From: Paenibacillus piri
GTDB taxonomy: Bacteria > Bacillota > Bacilli > Paenibacillales > NBRC-103111
Direction of reading: 5' to 3'
Assembly (NCBI RefSeq): GCF_004354045.1
Contig: NZ_SMRT01000005.1
Coordinates: forward strand, 98,501 to 162,500
Length of the DNA: 64,000 bases
Shown one piece after another: positions 53,401 through 60,872 of the stretch. Every line of letters starts with the position of its first letter. The first letter of the stretch is position 1. The position numbers were made by a program, and so were the translations under genes. The notes under the pieces are model-generated. The model searched no databases and was not told where the DNA came from. It saw only the letters and a program-made list of their open reading frames with translations.

Positions 53401-53894
53401 CCGTGACGGATTTCCATCCCGGCGATTATACGGTAACATTAAAAGCAACCGATATTCATGGAGCGTCGGATACGATAACTAAAATCGTTCGGGTCGGCGA
53501 TCTGGCTATTGAAGGCTTTGTCCGGCACACACAGCAGTGGGAGGAAAACCGGAAGTCTTACAACATGCAAAAATCAGGTGATCCGGAGCGCCCGCGGCCG
53601 GTATCGATGTTCTGGTCAGGGGAGGCGTTCGTACTTGAAGCGATAACGAATGAGCCCGCCGCCAAAGTGAGCGCCCGGATGTCCTACACGGAGCTGAGCA
53701 GCGAGCTGACTTCCGCCAATCGGAGAGCGTGGAAGACCCAGCTGCAGCGGGATGATTTTGAAAGCTTGCCGGATCAGGCATATACGTTTCAGTTTACTGC
53801 CGTATGGCCGAATGGACATACGGAGTCGGCAAGCTGTATAATAACCGTGAAAAATGCATGGACGGAATATACAAGCAGCGTTCGAAAGGAATAG
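47448..53894 (+). CDS. Giant secreted multidomain protein (CARDB, Ig/FN3-like and PKD modules)
   Basis: A 2148-residue protein. Signal peptide about 1-28 (LSVSAA-S). A CARDB domain at about 317-420 (KPDLIAESFTPP ... FTINVDSDNSIAEDNKSNNV). Ig-like stretches follow (about 440-860, several with SPDGD motifs), a roughly 650-residue beta-rich middle of unknown type, two tandem homologous modules at about 1705-1925 (each with TFP-x-GTQAAP, then TW-x-Q-x-DPDPG), and a PKD domain at about 1930-2020 (SSDPDGDPLFYEW). No SLH, LPXTG or membrane anchor. The start is TTG after GGGAGG. Probably a surface or matrix protein retained by its SLH neighbour. Confidence 0.85.
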   Translation: MRKLLHCLLICSILLSLFPGLDLSVSAASNEHDLGNVTFGSGDALFELDGNAFASGKSGITPNTVTVPSLPDPIARVELRDMNNTPIQQLTNIGGNNYKVSTPVSPIGEIDVKTEFPVDIPEGYFEWFRDPNQVVWMYDYAKEGEAAKRYHVSTRPKTFDQPPNDSEVPGGCKAATSPTDTTTTTVRPCNIAEDYRSGNLYLSTLKVVGMDQYIPISEAHALEFDKNFTFVQGSGKHLSENNIIRDSFDTVNDIDPVTQNYRFNFKIKFDVEPDNIYPDTGNGLVLRWYNKWALNVNGKIYKYPKMKVVAITLPPTAKPDLIAESFTPPACVKVGRSETYTYKINNVGASTNQSFKVKVTADGTEIATHTYPSGIATNQSADGTFLYTFSTATTKSFTINVDSDNSIAEDNKSNNVLIVPVTAKSSCPGDGGGGDPDPTVSISGDFTIRKPTVVWGTGNFIEPQDITVTGNCAYAAHTFKYAQGTNGYTTDNLTPKDKDDAFAYDPGLRGYDGGIKLGTVSVTMTIKTTCGQFSTIGPKTFEVIPDPNKRPPVIEIKWFRSGESTPVTSVTQDEFVELRVTQESSPDGDRTTRLWDFSKDTWTSSLPSTYRWSTPYDSVRYTGIKATVEGAHIVCATAYDMSGTPSTPSCTTLFVEGKSPIPVIKGGTVVKEGRKLNPPLDSNDSYTKVPGRTIDHSRDEWTNWYGPNQVFVTEGTILVQLHVYDNTGLKSERPAYHEITVVPDLPPVINFEYTATMTRMERQFRNTSYSPDGDPIEQYRVTYGYDWYNNGACNPLEATLSNNNNYFAFRPDRVGNYCFRVYAKEAVVEGAGGKDAFKDYMVNVINDGPTAEFTATGTSTEPLPVNVTPYKATNLAGWPTSSLDTSSMINGWSANSDGLLISPRRESIFGRTTGSNSSFDFISRFSLPLGTANYGLSKQDIVLSVNDYNEPFSQAYPLGNGRMIVRNTVTGQGASGRYYLTGVSQSPVLLTCGTNNMCTDMAIRKELDEVIIAYINDGSLSGVMRHSNYWTRYKLSDLSNGVISSQGNSNFIANESLTAGYASSGTPATFSNGERMIGNYEGGYSGRVGGFSRLKFNSDYKMINLTTRTISSFKYGSATAYKTDTYTSLPALTPKRSTLWPYRTLGQLDEILYPMQDTTDKSQPKGVSDAKGNYYSVVIMSDMTNRYLVRWDGNTGMPTELKRTTDLITLKGVSGDGKYVYLVSGVYDYDIYDYVYSDHYINTSNGADTTSKPWDYTDYLPQLNNWINTYQNGFGDTYTGSNPNNAALIDRGSGVMMSESTNITDSSATGSAGTFNAFMSDTQYIGRPVGKMLPLYTYVPFTGQSLYSNEAFTFGQLINPASQRVVNGTVAWSVLQHGLTTSNIHAGMSFRIQDYRNMYRLESHYNLLRLVKIVNGRKTVLHQVNRIVLSDQWISYSVKLTGSRIRVYEGGGLIMELNDGTFTQGTMGPYSVSDNAAFKGITYTWNDADLSFATPGVAIVDTDVAYDVNYSDPEHDPKLDSSTQWQYAHVDTTKFLDARDGKSGLSGHHGRTVTSPILTFDKVGVYKIDYRVADDPHPDHRLAWGDGMFAAYSKYSDWYTQYLIVHRRPIANFTLGLDGGGSVTWTDYSYDPDRCYNVGSCQSGYETTHGILKKKFYYITPSGDRVDAKLVKPREAGMYTVAMAVADEYNAWSDWYEQTIDIANPVAPNNPPTVALTFPNGTQAAPSYVSLQPTITWNQYDPDPGTIFSTFDLDIKDEWGGCVECIRNIVMDTRANSWAWTMDNLLQMGRKYSAQVRVSDGESWSAWSNIGWMATNSPPSAYMTFPYGTQAAPNIINTLRPLLTWSQTDPDPGAVFHYFQIQITNEANNVTILDSGKVWQGTTSTSGSWTVPIDLPTGQKMRVRVKVWDEYGAESNWSPQTWFLINRPPHADFDWTPKPAFEGDEVRLLNRSSDPDGDPLFYEWIITGPAYSAAHTSVDAAIPAAVTDFHPGDYTVTLKATDIHGASDTITKIVRVGDLAIEGFVRHTQQWEENRKSYNMQKSGDPERPRPVSMFWSGEAFVLEAITNEPAAKVSARMSYTELSSELTSANRRAWKTQLQRDDFESLPDQAYTFQFTAVWPNGHTESASCIITVKNAWTEYTSSVRKE

Positions 53895-53966
53895 AGCTGC
53901 AGGCCGCCTGTTACAACGCATGTTGGCGAGGACGGCAAATTTTTATATTGAATCGAGTTGAGGCTA

Positions 53967-54788
53967 ATGACGCTTGGTAAACTGAAGCTGCTGACCATCT
54001 TGCTGCCGCCGCTCATTATCGGAGGCTTTGAGTATATTCGCCATGATTATTTGCTGGAGCATCTGTCCATGGAGGCGGGCAATTTCTACATTACGTTGAT
54101 CACCTTGCTATTATCGTATTTGTATGCTTCCTGGATGTTCCGCAGTATAGCTCGGAGCAATGAGAAGCTGGCGGCCGAGCAGGCACGCCGCGCCGTTTAT
54201 GAGGAGCGGGAACGGCTGGCGCAGGAGCTGCACGACAATATTGCGCAAATATTGTTTTTTCTGAACGTTCAATTGAAAAAAGGAGAACTGCAGGAAGCGC
54301 GATCCGCCGTCTCGGAAATTGACGAGCAGCTGCGGCAGGCAATCTTCAATCTCCGGACACCGCCGGAGGAAGGCGCCGCATTCTCGGTCAGATTATGTGC
54401 ATGGCTCGATGAATGGTCCCGGACGACAGGCATTGCACTGGAGCGGCAAATCGAGCTCCCTGCCCACCAAGTGCCGCTGTCGGCGGAGGTACAGCTGTTT
54501 GCCATTATTCGGGAAGCTTTTACGAATATACGCAAGCACTCGCAGGCGGACCATGCTTACATCGAGCTTGTAACGGCGCAAGAGGAAGGCCCATGGCGGC
54601 TGGAAATCCGCGACAACGGCGTCGGGCTTGTCAGGGGCGAGCAAGCGGACGAGAACCGTTACGGCTTATCGCTTATGCGCAAGCATGCGGCGCAGCTGCA
54701 GGCAGTGATGACGGTAGAAACGTTGGCCCAAGGGGGGACCGCAATCCTCGTCAACGGACCCGGGCCGGACGCAAAAGGTGGGATATGA
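53967..54788 (+). CDS. NarL-family sensor histidine kinase
   Basis: A 273-residue kinase. Two N-terminal membrane helices (about 5-20 and 38-58) flank a very short outside loop, so the sensor probably reads the membrane or a partner protein. HisKA_3 domain with phospho-His in RLAQELHDNIAQILFFL (about 85); HATPase with FAIIREAFTNIRKHSQAD (N-box), EIRDNGVGL (D-box) and YGLSLMRKHA. TTG 53958 is an alternative start. Overlaps the response regulator by 4 nt; lies 72 nt after the giant gene. Confidence 0.88.
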   Translation: MTLGKLKLLTILLPPLIIGGFEYIRHDYLLEHLSMEAGNFYITLITLLLSYLYASWMFRSIARSNEKLAAEQARRAVYEERERLAQELHDNIAQILFFLNVQLKKGELQEARSAVSEIDEQLRQAIFNLRTPPEEGAAFSVRLCAWLDEWSRTTGIALERQIELPAHQVPLSAEVQLFAIIREAFTNIRKHSQADHAYIELVTAQEEGPWRLEIRDNGVGLVRGEQADENRYGLSLMRKHAAQLQAVMTVETLAQGGTAILVNGPGPDAKGGI

Positions 54789-55471
54789 AACTAATGAAAT
54801 ACCGCGTATTAATAAGTGACGATCATCCGCTGGCCCGCAGAGCCGTACGCGCTTTGCTTGAGGGAGAGCCGGATTTTGAAATTGCCGGAGAAGCGGAGAA
54901 CGGCGAGCAGGCCGTGCGGATTTGCGGCGAGCTGCTCCCCGATCTCGTGTTGATGGATATTCAGATGCCGATCATGAACGGGTTGGAGGCAACGCGTAAA
55001 ATCAAACAGCTGAATCCCCGCATCAAAATTGTGATGCTGACCGTTTCCGACGATGTCGGCGATTTGTTTACGGCTATCCAGAACGGGGCGCAGGGCTATT
55101 TGCTTAAAAACATGGACCCCGATGAATGGATCGTTTACCTGAAAGGGCTGTTGGACGACAACAGCGACATCTCCCGGGGAATGGCGGACCGGTTGTTCCA
55201 GCTGTTCCGTTCCGGCCAAAACCAACTGCAGGGAGCGCCGGAATCGAAGCCGAATGTGCTTTCACACCGGGAGGGCGAAATATTGATGTGCGTAGCCGGG
55301 GGACTAAGCAACCGGCAAATTGCCGAGCAGCTGATTATTACCGAAAATACCGTTAAAAATCATATCAAAAATATTTTAGCCAAGCTGTCTTTGGACAATC
55401 GGGTTCAACTGACTGCGTATGCGATCCGTCACGGCTTGACACCGTTTAGCCATAAAAACGACCAAAGATAG
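54785..55471 (+). CDS. NarL/LuxR-type response regulator
   Basis: A 228-residue regulator. Receiver domain (about 5-120): acidic pair SDDHPLARRAV, phospho-Asp in LVLMDIQMPIMNG, the Thr/Ser switch at MLTVSDD and Lys in YLLKNMDP. LuxR-type HTH (about 155-220): LSHREGEILMCVAGGLSNRQIAEQLIITENTVKNHIKNILAKL. The partner kinase is immediately upstream with ATGA overlap. The upstream surface genes are possible targets. Confidence 0.92.
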   Translation: MKLMKYRVLISDDHPLARRAVRALLEGEPDFEIAGEAENGEQAVRICGELLPDLVLMDIQMPIMNGLEATRKIKQLNPRIKIVMLTVSDDVGDLFTAIQNGAQGYLLKNMDPDEWIVYLKGLLDDNSDISRGMADRLFQLFRSGQNQLQGAPESKPNVLSHREGEILMCVAGGLSNRQIAEQLIITENTVKNHIKNILAKLSLDNRVQLTAYAIRHGLTPFSHKNDQR

Positions 55472-55553
55472 CCCGAAGGGGTCATATTCACCGCGATCCG
55501 TTTAAAGTAGGATAAGATAGGTAAATATGATTGCTTGAAGGGACGGGTCAACC

Positions 55554-56201
55554 ATGAAATTAACAAGTCGCATTATCGGATTATGCCTGTTGTTGGCATT
55601 GATAGGAGGCGGCGCCGCCAGCGCTCACGTAACGGTGCAGCCGAGTGAAGCGGTGCAGGGATCGTACGAGAAGTTCGCAGTTCGCGTACCGACCGAGAAA
55701 GACATACCTACTGTAAAAATTGAAATCAAATTTCCGACGGATGCCGTGTCCATATCCCGTTTCGAGCCGAAACCGGGCTGGAAATACGAGCTGAGCAAGG
55801 ATGCTTCGGGCAAAATAACCGGCGTCACCTGGACGGCTACAGGAGACGGTTTGTCGGCTACGGAATTCGGTGAATTTTATATGCAGGGCAAGGTAGCCGA
55901 CAATGCTACGGCCATCAGCTGGAAATCTTACCAAACGTATAAGGACGGCAGCGTCGTTGAATGGGTAGGCGCCGAAGGCTCCGATAAACCGGCCTCGGTG
56001 ACGAAGGTGAAGCCGAAGCCTGCAGGCGCAGCCGCCGACAGCCATGGCAACACATCCGCCGCCGTCCCGGCAGCGGGAGCGCAGCAGCCGCCTGCAGCCG
56101 CCCCGGCACAATCGCAAGCTCCGCTGTATTTGTCCATTGCGGCGCTGTTGTTGGGTATTGTATCGATTTTCATCGCCGTTTCCAAACACAAGGGACGCTG
56201 A
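55554..56201 (+). CDS. ycnI: YcnI-like (DUF1775) copper-binding protein
   Basis: A 215-residue exported, membrane-tethered protein. Signal peptide 1-24 ending SAS-AHVTV, so the mature N-terminus is close to a His as needed for the single-His/Trp copper site of YcnI proteins. Domain about 25-145 (VRVPTEKDIPTVKIEIKFP, FEPKPGWKYEL, WKSYQTYKDGSVVEW). Then a Pro/Ala linker (150-185) and one C-terminal membrane helix (SIAALLLGIVSIFIAV). ycnJ and ycnK are absent next to it. Confidence 0.88.
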   Translation: MKLTSRIIGLCLLLALIGGGAASAHVTVQPSEAVQGSYEKFAVRVPTEKDIPTVKIEIKFPTDAVSISRFEPKPGWKYELSKDASGKITGVTWTATGDGLSATEFGEFYMQGKVADNATAISWKSYQTYKDGSVVEWVGAEGSDKPASVTKVKPKPAGAAADSHGNTSAAVPAAGAQQPPAAAPAQSQAPLYLSIAALLLGIVSIFIAVSKHKGR

Positions 56202-56241
56202 GCGGCCAAAACGACGGTTCGCCATAGTGCACCTACTATTA

Positions 56242-56289
56242 CCAACCTTCCAGATCAAGTGACGCTTGATTGGAAGGTTGGTTTTTTTT
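56242..56289 (+). terminator. Terminator of ycnI
   Basis: CCAACCTTCCA and GATCAAG pair with CTTGAT and TGGAAGGTTGG to form a long hairpin, followed by eight T. Confidence 0.95.
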
Positions 56290-56360
56290 GCATAAGAAGT
56301 CCGGCTTATTGGGGATGCTTGGAATAAGAACAATATTGAACCATGGAGGTTTCTTGAAGC

Positions 56361-57464
56361 ATGATCAGCAATTTCAAAACGCGGAGAATGTACGTAACTA
56401 TATTGCTTTGCCTGCTTTTGTTCCTGTCCGCGCATACAACGGCGTTCGCCTTTGGAAAAGGAGCCAAAGGACCGGATGTGTATGCGGTGCAGGGCATGCT
56501 GAAATCGCTTGGTTATTTTAACGGCAGCATTTCCGGCTATTACGGACCGGCTACGGTACTCGGCGTCAAGCTGTTTCAAAAAGCGTACGGGTTGCCGGTA
56601 ACCGGCGTGATGGACGATAAAACGCTGGAATCGCTTTTATGGGCTTACGGGAATGCCAAGCTGCCCCCAAAGCCCGCGCCTAAGCCGGGCCCGCAGACCG
56701 GCCCGACGCCGGCTCCGGCGCCGTCCAAGCCGGGCCCTCAGACCGGCCCGACGCCAGCTCCGGCGCCATCCAAGCCGGGCCCGCAAGCCGGCCCGACGCC
56801 AGCTCCGGCGCCATCCAAGCCGGGCCCGCAAGCCGGCCCGACACCCGCTCCGGCGCCGTCCAAACCGGGCCCGCAAGCCGGACCGATACCAGCTCCGGCG
56901 CCATCCAAGCCGCCGGGTCCGCAGACCAGCCCGACGCCGGCTCCGGCGCCACACAAGCCGGGTCCGCAAGCCGGACCGACGCCGGCTCCGGCGCCATCCA
57001 AGCCGGGCCCTCAGACCGGCCCGACACCTGCTCCGACGCCAGCCCCCGAACCCGCTCCGATTCCGCTGATCCCCGGCGAGCTGTCGTCCGAGGAGCGGCA
57101 AATGGTCGAATTGATCAACCAAGCCCGTAAAGACGCCGGGCTGGCGCCGCTGATCGTCAATGCGGAGCTATCCAAAACCGCTCGGATGAAGAGCCGGGAT
57201 ATGGCCGACCATAATTATTTTTCGCATCAATCCCCGACTTACGGTTCGCCCCTCGAGTTGATTAAGAAGTTCGGAATCAGCTACGCGTCGGCGGAGGAAA
57301 ATATTGCCTGCAATCAGACAGTTATGGCGGCACAGCTCGCATTGATGAATTCATCCAGCCAAAGAGCGAATATTTTAAGCAAAGATTTTACTGAAATCGG
57401 CGTAGGCATTGCGGATGGGGGCTCATGCGGCAAAATGTTCACTCAACAATTTATTCGTAAGTAG
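56361..57464 (+). CDS. CAP-domain protein with peptidoglycan-binding domain and Pro-rich repeat linker
   Basis: A 367-residue secreted protein. Signal peptide about 1-31 (TTAFA-F). PG_binding_1 domain (about 33-95: GPDVYAVQGMLKSLGYFNGSISGYYGPATVLGVKLFQKAYG). A linker of eight or so 15-residue units KPGPQ(T/A)GPTPAPAPS (about 110-230). CAP/SCP domain (about 240-367: MVELINQARKDAGLAPL, HNYFSHQSPTYGSPLELIKKFG, AEENIACNQT). Similar to spore-associated YkwD-type CAP proteins. GGAGG precedes ATG. Confidence 0.9.
   Translation: MISNFKTRRMYVTILLCLLLFLSAHTTAFAFGKGAKGPDVYAVQGMLKSLGYFNGSISGYYGPATVLGVKLFQKAYGLPVTGVMDDKTLESLLWAYGNAKLPPKPAPKPGPQTGPTPAPAPSKPGPQTGPTPAPAPSKPGPQAGPTPAPAPSKPGPQAGPTPAPAPSKPGPQAGPIPAPAPSKPPGPQTSPTPAPAPHKPGPQAGPTPAPAPSKPGPQTGPTPAPTPAPEPAPIPLIPGELSSEERQMVELINQARKDAGLAPLIVNAELSKTARMKSRDMADHNYFSHQSPTYGSPLELIKKFGISYASAEENIACNQTVMAAQLALMNSSSQRANILSKDFTEIGVGIADGGSCGKMFTQQFIRK
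56688..57055. repeat. In-frame 45-bp repeats within the CAP gene
   Basis: About eight units of 45 bp encoding KPGPQxGPTPAPAPS; one is 48 bp (extra Pro) and one encodes PAPAPH. The units are near-identical, so copy number is likely variable between strains. Confidence 0.9.
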
Positions 57465-57483
57465 ATTCGATACCAAAACGCGA

Positions 57484-57528
57484 TACCATCCTGGTCAGCA
57501 TCAAGGCTGCGGGATGGTTTATTTTTGT
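57484..57528 (+). terminator. Terminator of the CAP gene
   Basis: ACCATCC pairs with GGATGGT, followed by a T-rich run; 20 nt past the stop. Confidence 0.8.
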
Positions 57529-57649
57529 TGTAACGGCGAGCCGCCTATCCCTCCCATGTGAAATATAGCGCCCCGGGCACATCGACCTCCTCGTAAAAAT
57601 CAGTTATCATAGATGTAAAAATAGAGAAACAGAGGAAAGGAAGTACTGT

Positions 57650-58132
57650 ATGCCGTCCAAAATATTAAAAGAATTCAAAGAATTCGCCATGAAAGGAAAT
57701 ATGATCGAGCTCGCCATCGGAGTGATCATCGGCGGCGCATTCGGCAAGGTCGTCACCTCCATCGTCAACGATGTCGTCATGCCGCCGATCGGCTTACTGC
57801 TGGGCCGCGTCAATTTCTCGGACCTGTTTGTCAGCTTGAACGGAACGAGCTATTCCAGTATCGCCGAGGCCAAAGCGGCTGGAGCGCCGACGCTGAATTA
57901 CGGACTTTTTATTAATACGCTGCTCGATTTTTTAATCGTATCGTTCGTTATTTTTATTGCCGTCAAGCAGGTTAACCGGTTCCGCAGAAAGCAGGACGAC
58001 AAGCCGGAGCCGAAAAAGGATACGGTGGAATGCCCCGAATGCCTGTCGGAAATTCCCGAAAGAGCTGTACGCTGTAAATATTGCACCGCCCGACTAGAGC
58101 CTTCCGTTGATAAAAAACAACTTACCAATTAA
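57650..58132 (+). CDS. mscL: Large-conductance mechanosensitive channel with zinc-ribbon tail
   Basis: A 160-residue MscL, the homopentameric emergency valve opened by membrane tension. N-terminal helix and TM1 [40 protein letters not shown], periplasmic loop (about 60-85), TM2 [17 protein letters not shown]. After the charged RFRRKQ bundle the family usually ends within about 30 residues; here [18 protein letters not shown] (about 126-143) adds a treble-clef-like zinc ribbon. A single gene with its own terminator. Confidence 0.95.
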   Translation: MPSKILKEFKEFAMKGNMIELAIGVIIGGAFGKVVTSIVNDVVMPPIGLLLGRVNFSDLFVSLNGTSYSSIAEAKAAGAPTLNYGLFINTLLDFLIVSFVIFIAVKQVNRFRRKQDDKPEPKKDTVECPECLSEIPERAVRCKYCTARLEPSVDKKQLTN

Positions 58133-58197
58133 ATGGAAAATGCGAATAAGACAAGTAAGCGGCCAAGTCTGCCGCATCATAATAGAGTCACATGTAT

Positions 58198-58248
58198 AGC
58201 GGGTGCACGCTGTCCATCGCGATGAGACAGGCTGTGTCCGCTTTTTTT
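58198..58248 (+). terminator. Terminator of mscL
   Basis: AGCGGGTGCA and CTGTC pair with GACAG and TGTGTCCGCT, followed by seven T. Confidence 0.82.
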
Positions 58249-58407
58249 CGCTAGCATGGCGCTTAAGCTAAGGCTGTCAGTCGTTTGGTAAAAGCGAGGA
58301 TAAGCTAAAAACATCCGAGAATCATCTATTTCCGGCAGGCTGCGATTCCTTTATAATTTGGGGGCGTTATTCCTGAAAAGACATTGCATAAGAAAGGAAC
58401 GATAACG

Positions 58408-59502
58408 ATGGACACGCTCTCATTATTTGATACAGCATGGATTCGCAAGCACGCCGACGCGTCGCTCAAGGCGGGTCCGATCCATATTACGGCTGCCGTC
58501 GCCAACATGAGCGAAGGCGGTCCCCATGATTACTACTCCAACGGCGATTACTGGTGGCCGAATCCCGATACGGCGGACGGCCTTCCCTATGTACGGCGCG
58601 ACGGGGAAAGCAACCCCGGCAATTTCGACAGCCACCGGCTGCTGCTGCGCAGCATGAGAACCCATGTGGCGAACTTGGCCGCGGCCTACAAAGTCAGCGG
58701 AGAGGAATCTTATGCGGCGAAGGCGGCGGGTCTGTTGAGTGTGTTTTTCCTGGATGAGGCGACGCGGATGAATCCGCATTTGCTCTACGCGCAGGCGATA
58801 CCCGGCATTTGCGCCGGCAGAGGCATCGGCATTATCGATACGCTGCATCTGATCGATATTCCGTTCGCCATTGAAGCGCTACGGCCGTCGCCATCGATGA
58901 CCGATGAGCTGTATCAGGGGCTGCGGCAATGGTTCAGCTCCTACTTGACCTGGATGAGCACGCATGAAAATGGCATCGAAGAAATGAACGCGGACAATAA
59001 CCACGGCGTATGCTGGTTTGTGCAGGCTGCGACCTTTGCGCGGTTTACCGGCAACGAGAACATGCTGCGCTTTTGCAGACAGCGTTACAAGGAATCGCTG
59101 CTGCCGGATCAGATGGCGTCGGATGGCAGCTTTCCCCGCGAGCTGGCGCGGACCAAGCCATACGGCTATGCGATATTTGTACTGGACAATATGGCGACGC
59201 TGTGCCAGGTCCTGTCGACAACGGAGGACAATCTGTGGAGCTTCGAGCTGCCGGACGGACGCGGCATACGCAAAGGATTCGATTATTTGCTCCCTTATAT
59301 GCTGGATAAAGCGGCATGGCCTTACCCGCCGGATGTCGAGCATTTTGAAGGCTGGCCGGCCAAGGTTTCGTCATTGCTATTTGCCGGTCTGGCGTTGGGC
59401 AAGGAGGATTGCGTTCAGCTGTGGAAACGGCTTGACCCCGATCCTGCGGGTTTGGAGGTGCGCCGCAATATGGCGATACGCCAGCCGCTGCTGTGGCTGT
59501 GA
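58408..59502 (+). CDS. Alginate-lyase-family (PL5-like) protein
   Basis: A 364-residue protein with an (alpha/alpha) barrel signature of the alginate lyase family. Seen: YYSNGDYWWPNPDTADGLPYVRRDGESNPGNFD (the family's N-terminal block), LLRSMRTHVANLAAAYKVSGEESYAAKA, and EEMNADNNHGVCWFVQAATFARFTGN with the Asn-His active-site pair. No signal peptide, so probably cytoplasmic on taken-up oligosaccharides; substrate unknown. Start ATG 58408 after AGAAAGGAACG. Confidence 0.85.
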   Translation: MDTLSLFDTAWIRKHADASLKAGPIHITAAVANMSEGGPHDYYSNGDYWWPNPDTADGLPYVRRDGESNPGNFDSHRLLLRSMRTHVANLAAAYKVSGEESYAAKAAGLLSVFFLDEATRMNPHLLYAQAIPGICAGRGIGIIDTLHLIDIPFAIEALRPSPSMTDELYQGLRQWFSSYLTWMSTHENGIEEMNADNNHGVCWFVQAATFARFTGNENMLRFCRQRYKESLLPDQMASDGSFPRELARTKPYGYAIFVLDNMATLCQVLSTTEDNLWSFELPDGRGIRKGFDYLLPYMLDKAAWPYPPDVEHFEGWPAKVSSLLFAGLALGKEDCVQLWKRLDPDPAGLEVRRNMAIRQPLLWL

Positions 59503-59639
59503 GCACATCAAGGAGCTTTAAAGAAAAAGCCCATTTTTCCACGTAACTGCACCATTGATTGCTGCTCTTCATAAAATAACCTTGACTGTATCCCTACACC
59601 TTGTAATGATACAAAAACCCGGGCAAGGAGGGGTGACAC

Positions 59640-59864
59640 TTGAAGGGCAGCGACCAAAAAAGTAAATTTTTGCTTACCAATCGTGAACGCGAGGTTTTCG
59701 AATTGTTGGTGCAGGACAAAACAACCAAGGATATCGCACAGCAGCTGTTTATCAGCGAGAAGACGGTGCGCAATCATATATCCAACGTCATGCAAAAACT
59801 AAATGTAAAAGGTCGTTCACAAGCAGTTGTCGAGCTGATAAAGCTTGGGGAGTTACAAATCTGA
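59640..59864 (+). CDS. gerE: Spore coat transcriptional regulator GerE
   Basis: A 74-residue LuxR-type HTH protein with no receiver domain, exactly the length of B. subtilis GerE and nearly the same in its core (LLTNREREVFELLVQDKTTKDIAQQLFISEKTVRNHISN). GerE acts late in the mother cell, turning coat genes on or off together with sigma-K. TTG start after AAGGAGGGGTGA. It strongly supports a spore-forming host and gives a likely regulator for the glycan and coat genes here. Confidence 0.96.
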   Translation: MKGSDQKSKFLLTNREREVFELLVQDKTTKDIAQQLFISEKTVRNHISNVMQKLNVKGRSQAVVELIKLGELQI

Positions 59865-60084
59865 CTGACACTTTTTTATACCCGCCATGCCCAGCCTTCT
59901 TTCTACGTATCTTACGGATACGCAAGAAGAAGGTTGTTTGCATTTTACGGCGATCCGGAGGGGCCGACGCACAAATCGACAGCCGGTTCATAACGCCGCC
60001 AAGCTGATTGGAGCAGTATCTTCTCCGAAACGGACTTTTGTTGTATGATGAAGAAGGAATCCGAACCAGGAGGGGCAGATAGCT

Positions 60085-60777
60085 ATGAGCGAAACCGCCG
60101 GTTATGCGGACAGACGTCTCGGCAGGATCAGACCGTTAGGCTTGCAGCGAGAGCTTCTTCAAATAGCGGCCATGCTGACGATGCTGATCGACCATATCGG
60201 CGCCGTCCTGTTTCCTGAACAGCCGGAGCTCCGGATCGTCGGAAGGCTGTCTTTTCCGTTCTATGCGTTCGGTATCGTTCAAGGTTATTTGCTATCCGGC
60301 AATGTGAAAGCTTATATGAAGCGTATTGCCCTGCTGGCAGTTATTTCCGAGCTGCCTTATGTGCTGGCGTTCGGCGTATGGGAGATCAATGCGCTCGGTA
60401 CGTTGTTCATCTGTCTGACGACCCTGTTTGTCATGGATCGCATCCGTTTCCTGATCGGCAAGCTGCTGATAGCCGGCGCCGCAATTGCATGCTTGGCGTG
60501 GGTTCCGGCAGATTACGGGTTTTATGCGGCTGTGCTTATACTGATTTACCGGTACGCCCAAGCGCATGCTGCGATCGTGTTCCACTGCTTGTTAAATACA
60601 TATTATGGATTGAGCCAGGGCGCGCAAATTCAGCATTTCAGCATATTGTCCACCGTCTGGTTGGCTGCCGGCCCGAATGTCCGGTTCAGCGGCCGACCCG
60701 TTCCGCGCTGGCTATGGTTGTCATTTTATCCGCTGCATTTAACACTGCTAGTTGTCATCAAACGGTTATTTTTCTAA
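60085..60777 (+). CDS. TraX family membrane protein
   Basis: A 230-residue polytopic membrane protein. Seen: the family opening LLQIAAMLTMLIDHIGAVLFPEQPELRIVGRLSFPFYAFGIVQGYLL and seven or so hydrophobic segments. TraX acetylates F-pilin in E. coli; chromosomal Gram-positive members are probably acyltransferases of unknown acceptor. No conjugation genes are nearby. AGGAGGGGC precedes ATG. Confidence 0.88.
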   Translation: MSETAGYADRRLGRIRPLGLQRELLQIAAMLTMLIDHIGAVLFPEQPELRIVGRLSFPFYAFGIVQGYLLSGNVKAYMKRIALLAVISELPYVLAFGVWEINALGTLFICLTTLFVMDRIRFLIGKLLIAGAAIACLAWVPADYGFYAAVLILIYRYAQAHAAIVFHCLLNTYYGLSQGAQIQHFSILSTVWLAAGPNVRFSGRPVPRWLWLSFYPLHLTLLVVIKRLFF

Positions 60778-60793
60778 TTTTTGTTAGAAAAGC

Positions 60794-60822
60794 TTGAGAA
60801 AACAACATCATGAACGTATTGT
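60794..60822 (+). promoter_or_regulatory. Promoter of the PAS histidine kinase
   Basis: TTGAGA (60794-60799), 17-nt spacer, TATTGT (60817-60822); 50 nt before the gene. Confidence 0.45.
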
Positions 60823-60872
60823 AGTAGAAGAGGTCAAGCTGTCAAATAAACTGTATAGGTGATAGACATATT

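Noticed and set aside
60085..60777. Evidence of a conjugative element from TraX
   Set aside because: TraX homologues are common on Firmicute chromosomes; no other transfer gene, relaxase or att site is seen.
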